Positions 43,435 to 51,968 of a DNA stretch of 64,000 nt are shown here, piece after piece. Made by a program: the position numbers and the translations under genes. Position 1 is the first letter of the stretch, and each line of letters starts with the position of its first letter. The notes below the pieces were generated by a model that was not told the origin of the DNA, did no database searches, and saw nothing but the letters and a program-made list of their open reading frames with translations. This DNA comes from DT-110 sp030148525 (lineage in GTDB: Bacteria > Bacteroidota > Bacteroidia > Chitinophagales > Saprospiraceae): contig OZ245751.1 of assembly GCA_965227445.1 (NCBI GenBank), positions 4,278,001 through 4,342,000 of the forward strand. The letters run 5' to 3'.

Positions 43435-44457
43435 ATGAAAGAAGCATTTAAGGTACTTTCGATCGACGGTGGCGGAATTAAAGGTCTCTATTCCGCCACC
43501 GTCCTAAGGCATCTTGAAGAAAGATTCGGAGCTCCACTATATAAGCACTTCGATCTCATTTGCGGTACCTCCACTGGAGGACTAATCGCCTTGGCCCTTT
43601 CACTGGGAAAGTCCTCAGCAGAAATTGCTGATTTTTATGCAGAGATGGGGGCACAAATATTCCCAGATAATACTTGGTTAAAACGGCGTTTTGGAGGAAT
43701 CAGGCAGGTCCTATGGAGGGGGAAATATTCAGATAAGCAACTCAAGGCCGCACTTATTGAGTTTTTAGGCGATCAAACAATAATGGCTAATGCAAAAACA
43801 CACCTTTGTATTCCATCTTTCAATCTCACCACTGGAGAACCTATCGTGTTTAAAAAACCGTTTGGGAATTATTACCGGGACGGCAATCTAAAAATGGTGG
43901 ATGTAGCCCTGGCAACTAGCGCTGCCCCTACTTATTTCCCACTAGCGAAAATGGACCATCCAAACTTACAAGGTCTGTTCGCGGACGGTGGGTTATGGGC
44001 TAATAACCCTACGTTGTGTGGTGTTTTGGAAGCGTTGGATCACTTCGTCGGCCCTGATAAGCCTTATTCTACGTACAAGGTACTTTCGGTAGCAAGTATT
44101 GCCCAGTCTAATGGCTGGCGTTTTCAGAGCAGACGGAGAAGGTCATTCTTTAAATGGAAGGATCGCTTATTTCAGGCCACATTAGATGGCCAAAGTTACT
44201 TCACCGATTTTTTTGCTCGGAAAATCATCAATAGTACAACTCCCCAAGGTAGCTACTTTAGAATTCCCTCTCCTAAACAACTATCGAAAGGACACTCAAA
44301 AGATATAGATATGGACCTAGCGAGTACTTCCTCAATAGATACCTTAATTATGCTTGGGAATGCTCAAGGTACATCTTACACTACCAATCCGGAGTATAGG
44401 GAAGATCTCTCTAAGTTCTTCACAAAGCCCATTTTATTAACCCCAAAATCAAATTAA
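43435..44457 (+). CDS. capV: CBASS effector: patatin-like phospholipase (CapV type)
   Basis: 340 aa from the ATG at 43435, which gives the typical CapV start (MKEAFKVLSIDGGGIKGLYS); the ORF extends 19 codons further upstream but without family similarity. Oxyanion loop DGGGIKG (11-17), nucleophile Ser46 in CGTSTGG and catalytic Asp184 in FADGGLWANNP, so the Ser-Asp dyad is intact. Known: CapV phospholipases are switched on by the cyclic dinucleotide from their CD-NTase and degrade the inner membrane, stopping phage spread by killing the cell. The CD-NTase gene starts 3 bases after its stop. AT-rich compared with the surrounding genes, which points to horizontal origin. Confidence 0.92.
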   Translation: MKEAFKVLSIDGGGIKGLYSATVLRHLEERFGAPLYKHFDLICGTSTGGLIALALSLGKSSAEIADFYAEMGAQIFPDNTWLKRRFGGIRQVLWRGKYSDKQLKAALIEFLGDQTIMANAKTHLCIPSFNLTTGEPIVFKKPFGNYYRDGNLKMVDVALATSAAPTYFPLAKMDHPNLQGLFADGGLWANNPTLCGVLEALDHFVGPDKPYSTYKVLSVASIAQSNGWRFQSRRRRSFFKWKDRLFQATLDGQSYFTDFFARKIINSTTPQGSYFRIPSPKQLSKGHSKDIDMDLASTSSIDTLIMLGNAQGTSYTTNPEYREDLSKFFTKPILLTPKSN

Positions 44458-44460
44458 AGC

Positions 44461-45450
44461 ATGGCTAATTGTCATAATCTTTTCATTCAGTACAATGATG
44501 AGCTTCAAATCAATAAGTCTAAAAAGAACCGCCTGCGAGACTCCAAGAACGCTCTAAGAGATCGCATAAGAAAGTATTTCGCGGACAACTATCCAGAATA
44601 TTCACCTCAGTTTTTCATTCAGGGCTCATACAAAATGGGGACGATGATCAAAACCAAAGATGATGAATGTGACTTAGATGATGGAGTTTATTTCCTAAAG
44701 AAGCCTGATGTCAGTGCAACTACACTTCAGAAATGGATATATAATGCGGTTGAAGGGCATACTCAAGGAGGACAACAGCACCGCAAAAAGTGTATTAGGG
44801 TTGTTTACGCTGGTGACTATCACATTGATCTGCCAGTATACTACAAAACTGAACAAGATGATCATCCTAATCTAGCAGTAAAAAATGAAGGGTGGGAACT
44901 GAGCGATCCAAAAGAGTTTCTCGAGTGGTTTAAGGATACTAAAAGCGAGCTAATCATTCGAGTATCAAGATACCTTAAGGGTTGGTGTGATCATAAGAGG
45001 AATAATATGCCTTCCGGCTTGGTCATGGCATTATTGACTGAGAAGTACCTTTTTAGTGACGATAGAGACGATATCGCTATCTACGAAACCCTCAAAAATA
45101 TAAATGCCGATTTATCCCTCAACTGGTCCTGTAGAATGCCGACTACCCCAAAAGACGATTTACTAAGCGAATACGATGAAACTTTCCTAAGCAACTTCCT
45201 CTCGGCACTAAGGAGTTTTATTGCTGATGCGAAGGTTGCTTTAGAAAGCGACTGTCAAGAAAAAGCAAGCAAGCTTTGGCAGAAGCATTTAGGAAACCGT
45301 TTCCCGCGGGGAGAAGAAAAGACAGAAAAGGAAGCCAAATCAATCGCTGATGCCGAAAAAGAAGGCTCACTTATTATCGGTGTCGCTAACGGCATGAGTT
45401 CTACCTCCACGTTGACAGCAAAAAGCAAAGGTGGAGTTTATGGTAGCTAA
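44461..45450 (+). CDS. CBASS CD-NTase (DncV-like cyclic oligonucleotide synthase)
   Basis: 329 aa. Nucleotidyltransferase motif GS at 55-56 in FFIQGSYKMGTMIK, metal ligands D71 and D73 in DDECDLDDGVYF, and the third acidic residue D123 in GDYHIDLPVYY: a complete catalytic triad. The SMODS-type N terminus and length agree with the DncV/CdnA-like branch. On phage infection it should make a cyclic di- or trinucleotide that activates the phospholipase; the exact product cannot be read from sequence. It is translationally coupled: its last 11 bases overlap the E2 gene start. Confidence 0.93.
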   Translation: MANCHNLFIQYNDELQINKSKKNRLRDSKNALRDRIRKYFADNYPEYSPQFFIQGSYKMGTMIKTKDDECDLDDGVYFLKKPDVSATTLQKWIYNAVEGHTQGGQQHRKKCIRVVYAGDYHIDLPVYYKTEQDDHPNLAVKNEGWELSDPKEFLEWFKDTKSELIIRVSRYLKGWCDHKRNNMPSGLVMALLTEKYLFSDDRDDIAIYETLKNINADLSLNWSCRMPTTPKDDLLSEYDETFLSNFLSALRSFIADAKVALESDCQEKASKLWQKHLGNRFPRGEEKTEKEAKSIADAEKEGSLIIGVANGMSSTSTLTAKSKGGVYGS

Positions 45451-45883
45451 GACTTTTAATAGAACCGCGAAAAGTCAAGGCTTGCTTGAATTAGAGAAGG
45501 ATGGTTTCATACATGACCTTACGGAAAAAGCTAATAGACGATTCGAACGTTACTTCTGGACTTTCCAAATGGGGCTACTATCCTTTCATCATAATGGTGA
45601 GGAGACGATTAAGGACTTTCAGAAATATAGGCTAAGAATTGAATATCGTCCGAAGAAGAAGGGCTATAGAACAATAAAGGTATTTATTGATGAACCGAAA
45701 ATAGTCCAAAGAAAACACTTTTGGGATGATGGTAGCCTCTGCTTATATAACCGTCAAAACTTTGAATGGAAGCCTAAAATGAAAATTCAGCATGATCTGT
45801 TCCCTTCAATTTGTACTTGGCTATATCATTACGAGATTTGGTTAGAGACTGGTGAATGGTATGGAGAGGAGGCTCCACATTGA
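45440..45883 (+). CDS. CBASS E2-like protein (lone Cap2-type E2)
   Basis: 147 aa from the ATG at 45440 inside the end of the CD-NTase gene (ATGGTAGCTAA); a GTG three codons earlier is the alternative. The signature is FWDDGSLCLYNR with the presumed catalytic Cys101 and upstream His93, then the family tail WLYHYEIWLETGEWYGEE. In CBASS, E2 domains conjugate the C terminus of the CD-NTase to targets and prime it. No E1 and no JAB peptidase gene follows, so this is the short E2-only type II layout. Function of this protein by family knowledge, not shown here. Confidence 0.88.
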   Translation: MVAKTFNRTAKSQGLLELEKDGFIHDLTEKANRRFERYFWTFQMGLLSFHHNGEETIKDFQKYRLRIEYRPKKKGYRTIKVFIDEPKIVQRKHFWDDGSLCLYNRQNFEWKPKMKIQHDLFPSICTWLYHYEIWLETGEWYGEEAPH

Positions 45884-45921
45884 AAACATATTCTATAAAA
45901 AAACTACTACTCCCAAAATAG

Positions 45922-46245
45922 GAGGAGCAGCGCTTCATCCCTTATTTAAAGGATCTAGAAAAAAGGAGAACTCATCTGCGAGGAAGCAGTATGGTCTTTT
46001 GCCTTAGTAATGAATTCAAAGACCGATCTAATGAGTTTTACCCAATAGTAGGCTTCCCAGATCTCGATAAAGTCTATAAGAGTAAATCACTTTGGCCGTT
46101 TTTCCTCATTCGCATTCCCGGGCTGGGTCAGCCTCGGGTACGTGAAATTATTGAGGCGGAGCATCTGGATATCAATAATGAAGCCCAATTGCTTAAACGC
46201 TTTGGTCGAAAGACCATCGCCAATCCTTTTGAATTGGCCATTTAG
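45922..46245 (+). pseudogene. Gene fragment without start, possible HhH-like C terminus
   Basis: Downstream of the E2 gene an open frame reads EEQRFIPYLKDLEKRRTHL through TIANPFELAI, with a TAG at 45919 just before it and no start until the ATG at 45991. The segment FFLIRIPGLGQPRVREII resembles a helix-hairpin-helix. The second half has base use closer to the chromosome than to CBASS. It may be a short true gene from 45991 (84 aa) or a broken remnant; I cannot name it. Its stop overlaps that of the hydrolase gene. Confidence 0.4.
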
Positions 46246-47294
46246 TTCTCTTCTGGAAATTTAGTTCCCAACCACACCTCCGTGCGGCGAAAAGCCTCCC
46301 GGCGCACTTCCTCGCGTGACAGGAAAACGTCGTGCATGGCGTCCTCAACCACTTCGATGGTCACCTGCTCACCCAGGTTTTGGGCGCGTTTATGCATCAG
46401 GTCCACGTCGAGGACTGCGTCCATCCGCAGCGCCTGCGGCGACAGGGTGTCACCGACGTAGGAGCTATCGGAGTGCAGGACCAATACGGGTATTTCCAGA
46501 TTGAGTCCTTTGCGCACCTGCTTATGTCCGCCGCGAATGGCTTTTAGCCAGCTGTAATAGAGGGGGAAGCCGTCGATGGGCTTCCAGGTGAGGTTGTAAT
46601 CCCATTCGCCGACATAATCATCGTGAATGCTGCGTCCGTAGAGGCCGGTGCTCTCACGGGGGAGGTAGGCTTTTTTATTGAACCGGCTCAGACCGGCAAA
46701 GAGAGAGATTCCCGCTTTCTCCACCCCGCTTCCGCTAAAAGCGAAAAAGGGTGAATTGAGTAATAGAGCATTAATATCAGAACGGTTCTCACCACGGGCA
46801 GCGTACAGGCTGGCCGTAAGGCCACCGGTAGAATGGCCGTTGAGCACAATGGTCTCCTGGCCGGCATCGCGGATGTAAGAAATGGCTTTGTCAATATCCG
46901 GGAAGTACTCCGTCATACTCCGGGTGTAATTTGGGCGTTGGTGCGGCAACAGGGAACGGCCGTATTTACGCAGTTCCAGGGCGTACACATGGTAGCCCAG
47001 GTCGCGAAAGAATTCGCCGACGTGATACTGGAAATAATAGTCCCCGTAGCCGTGGATATACAGCATTGCTTTCGTGCTGGCAGTATCGGGAGCCCGGTGT
47101 AGCAAGGTAGCCACAACCTCCCCTTCGTAGTCGGCATCCTGCTTAAAGGTCACTACTTCGTAGCTTTGATTAATCAGGCTATCGGTTCCCGACAAGGAAT
47201 ACCCCGGCTCCTGATAGGCCATATCGGGCATATCCGTTTTACACGCTGAGAAGACCAGAACGAGAACAAAGAGGACCAAAAGGATACGTAACAT
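46242..47294 (-). CDS. Alpha/beta hydrolase lipoprotein (monoacylglycerol lipase-like)
   Basis: 350 aa. Lipoprotein signal LRILLVLFVLVLVFSAC (Cys18). Hydrolase lid and core: MLYIHGYGDYYFQYHVGEF, nucleophile in IVLNGHSTGGLTASLYAA, Asp near VLVLHSDSSYVGD and His in EDAMHDVFLS. Probably a serine lipase or esterase of the envelope. The last four codons before the stop (PEEN) come from the island side of the repeat, whereas the stranded copy ends QD; the gene stayed functional because the insertion regenerated its 3' end. Confidence 0.85.
   Translation of the reverse strand: MLRILLVLFVLVLVFSACKTDMPDMAYQEPGYSLSGTDSLINQSYEVVTFKQDADYEGEVVATLLHRAPDTASTKAMLYIHGYGDYYFQYHVGEFFRDLGYHVYALELRKYGRSLLPHQRPNYTRSMTEYFPDIDKAISYIRDAGQETIVLNGHSTGGLTASLYAARGENRSDINALLLNSPFFAFSGSGVEKAGISLFAGLSRFNKKAYLPRESTGLYGRSIHDDYVGEWDYNLTWKPIDGFPLYYSWLKAIRGGHKQVRKGLNLEIPVLVLHSDSSYVGDTLSPQALRMDAVLDVDLMHKRAQNLGEQVTIEVVEDAMHDVFLSREEVRREAFRRTEVWLGTKFPEEN
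46258..46491 (+). repeat. Right 234-bp direct repeat bounding the CBASS island
   Basis: Identical copy of 42783-43016, here part of the intact hydrolase gene. The spacing of 3475 bases defines the unit gained (repeat plus 3241 bases of island). Confidence 0.92.
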
Positions 47295-47369
47295 AATTCC
47301 ATTTTTTGCGAAAGCTAAGAAACTATCAACCTAACTTTACTGCAGTTGTTGCTCCACAAAATACCACAT

Positions 47370-47987
47370 ATGACCAAACGAATGACCCGACAGGAGATTC
47401 AGCAGCTCGACCGGCTGCCCCGGATGCATTTGATGAATACCATCCCCGGCATTAAGAACGCCTGTCTGATCGGTACGCAGGATCGCGATGGGAATACCAA
47501 CTTGGCCATCTTTAACTCCATCGTACACATCGGCGCCAACCCGCCCTACCTGGGTTTTATCCTGCGTCCCCTGACAGTGCACCGGCAAACGTACGACAAC
47601 CTGAAAACCACAGGGGCATTTACCCTGAATATGGTGACGCAGGACATGGTACAGGCTGCCCATCAAACCTCCGCCAAATACAAACCCGGCGAATCGGAAT
47701 TTGCAGCCACGGGTCTGACGCCCCTGCATTCCGATACACTGGCTGCTCCCTACGTTTCGGAAAGTCCGGTTCGCTTAGGCCTCACCTTCCAGGAGGAGCA
47801 ACATATCAAAGCCAATAATACCTGGCTGATCGTCGGTGCCGTTGAGGAGATCTACTTCCCGGAGGAAGCCCAACTCGAAAGCGGACACATTGCACTGGAA
47901 AACCTGGACACCGTGGGGGTGGCCGGGCTGGATAGCTACTACGGGCTGGAGCTACTGGAGCGATTGGCGTATGCGAGACCGGCTTGA
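47370..47987 (+). CDS. Flavin reductase-like (FMN-binding split barrel) protein
   Basis: 205 aa from the ATG at 47370 (MTKRMTRQEIQQLDRL); an ATG eight codons upstream is possible. The split-barrel pattern NACLIGTQDRDGNTNLAIFN, NPPYLGFILRPL and TGAFTLNMV is that of FMN-binding flavin reductase-like proteins, which supply reduced flavin to oxygenases or act as stress oxidoreductases. No partner oxygenase is adjacent. Divergent from the hydrolase gene. Confidence 0.8.
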   Translation: MTKRMTRQEIQQLDRLPRMHLMNTIPGIKNACLIGTQDRDGNTNLAIFNSIVHIGANPPYLGFILRPLTVHRQTYDNLKTTGAFTLNMVTQDMVQAAHQTSAKYKPGESEFAATGLTPLHSDTLAAPYVSESPVRLGLTFQEEQHIKANNTWLIVGAVEEIYFPEEAQLESGHIALENLDTVGVAGLDSYYGLELLERLAYARPA

Positions 47988-48204
47988 AGTTAGAGGTATG
48001 AAATCAGAGATCAGAAGTACATATGGAGATTAGAAAACAGGTTACTCCTGAAAGTACCCGGCCAAGAAATTTCCAGACTAAGCTTTTGCGGCTATGGCGG
48101 TCTAGCTTTTAAAGAAGCAATGCACCGAGCCTCCTGTATAGTCTCCATCCAGACTAACGATCTGCTCCACCTGCCGGAACGCAGTGAAGGCGAAAGCCTC
48201 AACC

Positions 48205-48372
48205 TTAGAGCGTGTTTGGGATTTATCCTTTGGACTGCAAATGTCTATTATTTGAACCTCACTACAGCCTTTTTGAGCCCCGTAGCCCTGCTACGAAGCT
48301 CAAAAATGGCTTTGTGAGAACCAAATTCTAGACATTTTCGCCATCAAAAACAAATCCCCAACACGCTCTTAA
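48205..48372 (-). mobile_element. MITE-like element A (copy 3), empty, inverted
   Basis: 168 bp with the same ttagagcgtg ends as the copies at 17424 and 22883 but in the opposite orientation. The point where B sits in the others reads simply tatta|tttgaa with a single TA (48249-48250), so this is the pre-insertion state. The 47988-48456 gap holds only this element and short flanks. Confidence 0.85.
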
Positions 48373-48456
48373 TCTAGTATCAGTCAAAAGAATGCTGTTC
48401 TCTCTACATGAAAGGTATTCGGCCAATTCCCTATTTTACTGCCAAACCGACATACT

Positions 48457-49374
48457 ATGAAAAAACGAGTAACGGTGGCTTTGGTCCAGGCCAGTCCGAA
48501 GCTATTTGATCTGGCGGGGAGCCTGGAATTGGTGGCCGACTGGACGGCACAGGCCAAGGCCCGGGGAGCCAGTCTGGTTCTTTTTCCGGAGACTTTTCTG
48601 CCTGCCTATCCGCGGGGATTACAGTTTGGTACGGTAGTAGGTAGCCGTTCGCAGGAAGGGAGGGAGGATTGGCTGGTGTACTACAGTAATACGGTAGTAG
48701 TGCCGGGACCCGCGACTGAGCGGCTGGGAAAGATTGCCGCGGAACACAAGGTATGGCTGATAATGGGCGTCACGGAGCGATCCGAAACGGGTGGTACGCT
48801 GTATTGCACCCTGCTCTATTTCAATCCGGAAGGTCAGTTGGTACAGCGGCACCGAAAGTTAAAGCCCACCGGAACCGAACGGATACTTTGGGGAGAAGGC
48901 GCCGGTGATGACCTGCAGGTGGTCGATAGCCCATACGGACAGATCGGCGGATTAATCTGCTGGGAAAACTATATGCCGCTGGCCCGCATGAATTTATACC
49001 AGCAGGGAGTCGAGATCTACCTGGCCCCAACGGCTGATCACCGCGACAGTTGGCAGGCAAGTATGCAGCATATTGCCTGTGAGGGACGGTGTTTTGTCCT
49101 TGCCTGTAATCAATTTGTACGCAAACGGGATTACCCGGAGCGTTTTCAGGAGGAACTGGCGGATCAACCCGAGATAATGACCCGGGGCGGGAGCGTGATC
49201 ATCTCTCCGCTCGGGGAGGTGTTGGCCGGTCCACTGTACGGCCAGGAAGGAATTGTAGAGGCAGAATTAGATCTCAGCCTGATCGCAAAGAGCAAAATGG
49301 ATTTCGACGCGGCAGGCCATTACCACCGACCGGATGTATTTTCATTCGAATGGATGAAACGACCCGTAGAATAA
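48457..49374 (+). CDS. Nitrilase-superfamily carbon-nitrogen hydrolase
   Basis: 305 aa. The Glu-Lys-Cys triad is complete: Glu in LVLFPETFLPAYPRG, Lys in HRKLKPTGTERILWGEG and Cys in GGLICWENYMPLARM. The HRKLxPTxxER and CWENxMPL forms are those of true nitrilases (nitrile to acid plus ammonia) rather than amidases. Cytoplasmic. It lies between two MITE-derived repeats with no operon partner. Confidence 0.87.
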   Translation: MKKRVTVALVQASPKLFDLAGSLELVADWTAQAKARGASLVLFPETFLPAYPRGLQFGTVVGSRSQEGREDWLVYYSNTVVVPGPATERLGKIAAEHKVWLIMGVTERSETGGTLYCTLLYFNPEGQLVQRHRKLKPTGTERILWGEGAGDDLQVVDSPYGQIGGLICWENYMPLARMNLYQQGVEIYLAPTADHRDSWQASMQHIACEGRCFVLACNQFVRKRDYPERFQEELADQPEIMTRGGSVIISPLGEVLAGPLYGQEGIVEAELDLSLIAKSKMDFDAAGHYHRPDVFSFEWMKRPVE

Positions 49375-49402
49375 ATTTGTTTATTGATCGTGCTTTTTCG
49401 AA

Positions 49403-49483
49403 TATGCCATACTATTCTCGACTCGAAGTGGTTTAGAGTCCCAGCACGAAGTACTGCGGAGCAAAACCACTTCGTTGTCGGTA
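49403..49483 (+). repeat. Solo element B copy, left part diverged
   Basis: ctcgactcgaagtggttt, then agcacgaagtactgcgg, then aaaccacttcgttgtcggta, matching the right two-thirds of the B element nested at 17546-17665 and ending CGGTA-TA. It is found outside any A element, supporting B as an independent unit. Confidence 0.75.
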
Positions 49484-49526
49484 TACTTGGCAATCGAACA
49501 CCATTGACTAAAAAATAATACGAAAT

Positions 49527-50285
49527 ATGTCCAGAAGAAGAAGCTTTATGTCCTCCTCCTCGAACCCGGTGATGCGGGAGGAATACTACCAAAAAGCCCA
49601 ACCACTCGATGCCAATATGGCACGTGGGGAGGCACAGACCATGACGGTAAACGGAGCCGTACAAAAAACCTATTTACTGACAGCCATTCTGATCATAGCT
49701 GCCATAGTTGGTTATAATATTCCTAATCCTATCCTTATCTGGGGCGGTGCTATTGGCGGCTTTGTCCTGGTGCTGGTCATGGCCTTTCGCACCCATTTAG
49801 CACCTCGCTTGGCACCGGTATATGCGGTACTGGAGGGGCTTTTTGTGGGGGGTATTTCGGCCATGTACGCCAGCCTGTACGATGGGATTATTATCAATGC
49901 GGTACTGCTGACCGTTGCGGTGCTTTGCCTGATGCTATTCCTCTACCAGGGTGGATTCATTAAGGTTACGGAGAAACTCCGGGCCGGGGTGATGATGGCC
50001 ACGGGAGCCGTGATGGTCGTATATCTGATCAGCATTGTCGCCAACCTGTTTGGTGCTTCCCTGCCCTTCCTGCACAGCAGTGGCCCGATTGGTATTGGGA
50101 TTAGCCTGGTGATCGTAGGTATTGCTGCCTTCAACTTGCTCCTTGATTTCGACAATTTTGAGAAAGGTGAGCAATACGGTGCGCCGAAGTATATGGAGTG
50201 GTTTTCAGCAGTTGGTCTGTTGGTAACCCTGATTTGGTTGTACCTGGAGATACTGAGGCTATTAGCAAAATTGAGTGATCGGTAA
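49527..50285 (+). CDS. Bax inhibitor-1 / YccA-family membrane protein
   Basis: 252 aa with about seven TM segments: YLLTAILIIAAIVGYNI, ILIWGGAIGGFVLVLVMAF, YAVLEGLFVGGISAMYASLY, AVLLTVAVLCLMLFLY, AGVMMATGAVMVVYLISIV, GIGISLVIVGIAAFNLLLDF and SAVGLLVTLIWLYLEILRLL. The LDFDNFEKG stretch is a family hallmark. BI-1 proteins are calcium-leak channels or stress-linked membrane proteins; the bacterial role is uncertain. Confidence 0.85.
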   Translation: MSRRRSFMSSSSNPVMREEYYQKAQPLDANMARGEAQTMTVNGAVQKTYLLTAILIIAAIVGYNIPNPILIWGGAIGGFVLVLVMAFRTHLAPRLAPVYAVLEGLFVGGISAMYASLYDGIIINAVLLTVAVLCLMLFLYQGGFIKVTEKLRAGVMMATGAVMVVYLISIVANLFGASLPFLHSSGPIGIGISLVIVGIAAFNLLLDFDNFEKGEQYGAPKYMEWFSAVGLLVTLIWLYLEILRLLAKLSDR

Positions 50286-50322
50286 AGATCGGCCGGGTTT
50301 ATTTTTGCGAAAGCCCGACAGA

Positions 50323-50392
50323 AAGCAGCCCGGACGGAACAGGTCCGGGCAAAAAAAAGCAGGGCGCCGCCAAAGGCAGCACCCTACATAAC
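50323..50392 (-). other. Two adjacent hairpins with A/T run
   Basis: gcccggac/gtccgggc, then AAAAAAAA, then agggcgccgcc/ggcagcaccct, which has two C.A mismatches on the plus strand but G.U pairs on the minus strand. Read on the minus strand the second stem is followed by eight T, like a terminator, though no minus-strand gene is near. The rest of the 50286-50582 gap holds nothing recognisable. Confidence 0.45.
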
Positions 50393-50582
50393 CCCAAAAA
50401 ACCAAATGAAAACAATCTACTTTTTATGCAAGTAGGAAATAATCCTAATAATGCAATCAAGACTGTAATTTTTCAATATTGACGTACACCCGGGATCATT
50501 GTATGCGAGTGTATATCAATTACTTCTGTTGCTTTCCAACAAGCACACTCTATAAAAGTTTTGATTTCAAACTAATTCACCT

Positions 50583-51965
50583 TTGGCAAAAGTCAAAAAG
50601 ATATTTGTGTGCTCCGAATGTGGCGCTACTTCCCCTAAATGGGTTGGTAAATGTCCTTCCTGTGAGCAGTGGAATACATACCACGAAGACGTGATCGTAC
50701 GGGAAACGGCTAAAGAGGCCGCCCGTAAAAGCTGGAAGCCACAAGTTACCGGCAGTAAAAGTGGTCCCCGGCCCATTCCACTGCCAAAAATCGAAGCCCG
50801 CAAGACCGAACGGCTGGTCACTCCCGACGGGGAGCTCAACCGGGTGCTGGGCGGAGGCATCGTTCCCGGATCACTGGTGTTGATCGGTGGACAACCCGGC
50901 ATCGGTAAGTCTACGCTTATGCTGCAGGTAGCCATGGGTATTCCAAGCAAGATTCTGTATGTTTCTGGGGAGGAAAGCGAAGAGCAGATAAAAATGCGGG
51001 CCGATCGACTGACCAATAAGCAATCCGATTGCTACATTCTCACCGAGACCAATGTAGCGCGTATTACCTCGCTGGCGGAGGATCTTCAGCCTGACCTGTT
51101 GATCATCGACTCCATTCAAACACTTGCTGCCCCCTACATCGATTCTATGCCGGGCAGTGTTTCTCAGGTGCGTGAGTCGGCCGGAGAGCTCCAACGCTTT
51201 GCCAAGAGCATGCACATCCCCGTTTTCATCATTGGCCATATTACCAAGGATGGCTCCATTGCCGGCCCCAAGCTATTGGAACACATTGTCGATGCCGTAC
51301 TACAGTTTGAAGGAGATCGCAATTACACCTACCGCATCCTGCGAACCATCAAGAATCGCTTCGGATCCACCGATGAAATGGGCATCTACGAAATGCAGCC
51401 CGACGGATTGCGCGAAGTAGCTAATCCCTCGGAGTTATTGCTTTCGCAAAAAGACGACGACCTGAGTGGTTCGGCCATTGCGGCAACGATGGAGGGTATG
51501 CGTCCCATGCTTATCGAAACCCAGGCGCTAGTCAGTACCGCTGTCTACGGAAACCCGCAGCGGTCGGCCACCGGCTTTGATCTGCGCAGGCTATCCATGT
51601 TGCTGGCCGTATTGGAAAAGCGAGGTGGGTTTCCCTTTGGTCAGAACGATGTATTCCTCAATATCGCCGGGGGGATACGGGTCGACGACCCGGCAATAGA
51701 TCTGGGTATTGTGGCTTCGCTGATATCCTCTCTGGAAGATATTGCCATTCCGACCGACGTTTGCCTGGCCGGAGAGGTGGGGTTGTCGGGCGAAATCCGA
51801 TCAGTTAATCGCGTGGAACAACGCATACAGGAGGCCGACCGATTGGGCTTCAAGCATATCTTTGTTTCAAAATACAATATGAAAGGGGTGGACCCAAAGC
51901 GATACAACATCAAGATCCATACCCTTAGCAAGATTGCCGAGTTGTACGAGAAGTTGTTCGAATAG
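50583..51965 (+). CDS. radA: DNA repair protein RadA
   Basis: 460 aa. N-terminal C4 zinc finger CSECGATSPKWVGKCPSC, RecA-like core with Walker A GGQPGIGKSTLM, the RadA signature KNRFGSTDEMGIYEM and a C-terminal Lon-like domain (VFLNIAGGIRVDDPAIDLGI). It drives branch migration in recombinational repair. The start codon is TTG at 50583: an in-frame stop lies upstream (50562) and there is no ATG that keeps the zinc finger. A heptamer repeat follows the stop. Confidence 0.92.
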   Translation: MAKVKKIFVCSECGATSPKWVGKCPSCEQWNTYHEDVIVRETAKEAARKSWKPQVTGSKSGPRPIPLPKIEARKTERLVTPDGELNRVLGGGIVPGSLVLIGGQPGIGKSTLMLQVAMGIPSKILYVSGEESEEQIKMRADRLTNKQSDCYILTETNVARITSLAEDLQPDLLIIDSIQTLAAPYIDSMPGSVSQVRESAGELQRFAKSMHIPVFIIGHITKDGSIAGPKLLEHIVDAVLQFEGDRNYTYRILRTIKNRFGSTDEMGIYEMQPDGLREVANPSELLLSQKDDDLSGSAIAATMEGMRPMLIETQALVSTAVYGNPQRSATGFDLRRLSMLLAVLEKRGGFPFGQNDVFLNIAGGIRVDDPAIDLGIVASLISSLEDIAIPTDVCLAGEVGLSGEIRSVNRVEQRIQEADRLGFKHIFVSKYNMKGVDPKRYNIKIHTLSKIAELYEKLFE

Positions 51966-51968
51966 TTT

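Noticed and set aside
45884..46245. E1 or JAB peptidase gene completing a long type II CBASS
   Set aside because: The region is too short and broken, with no ThiF or JAMM motif.
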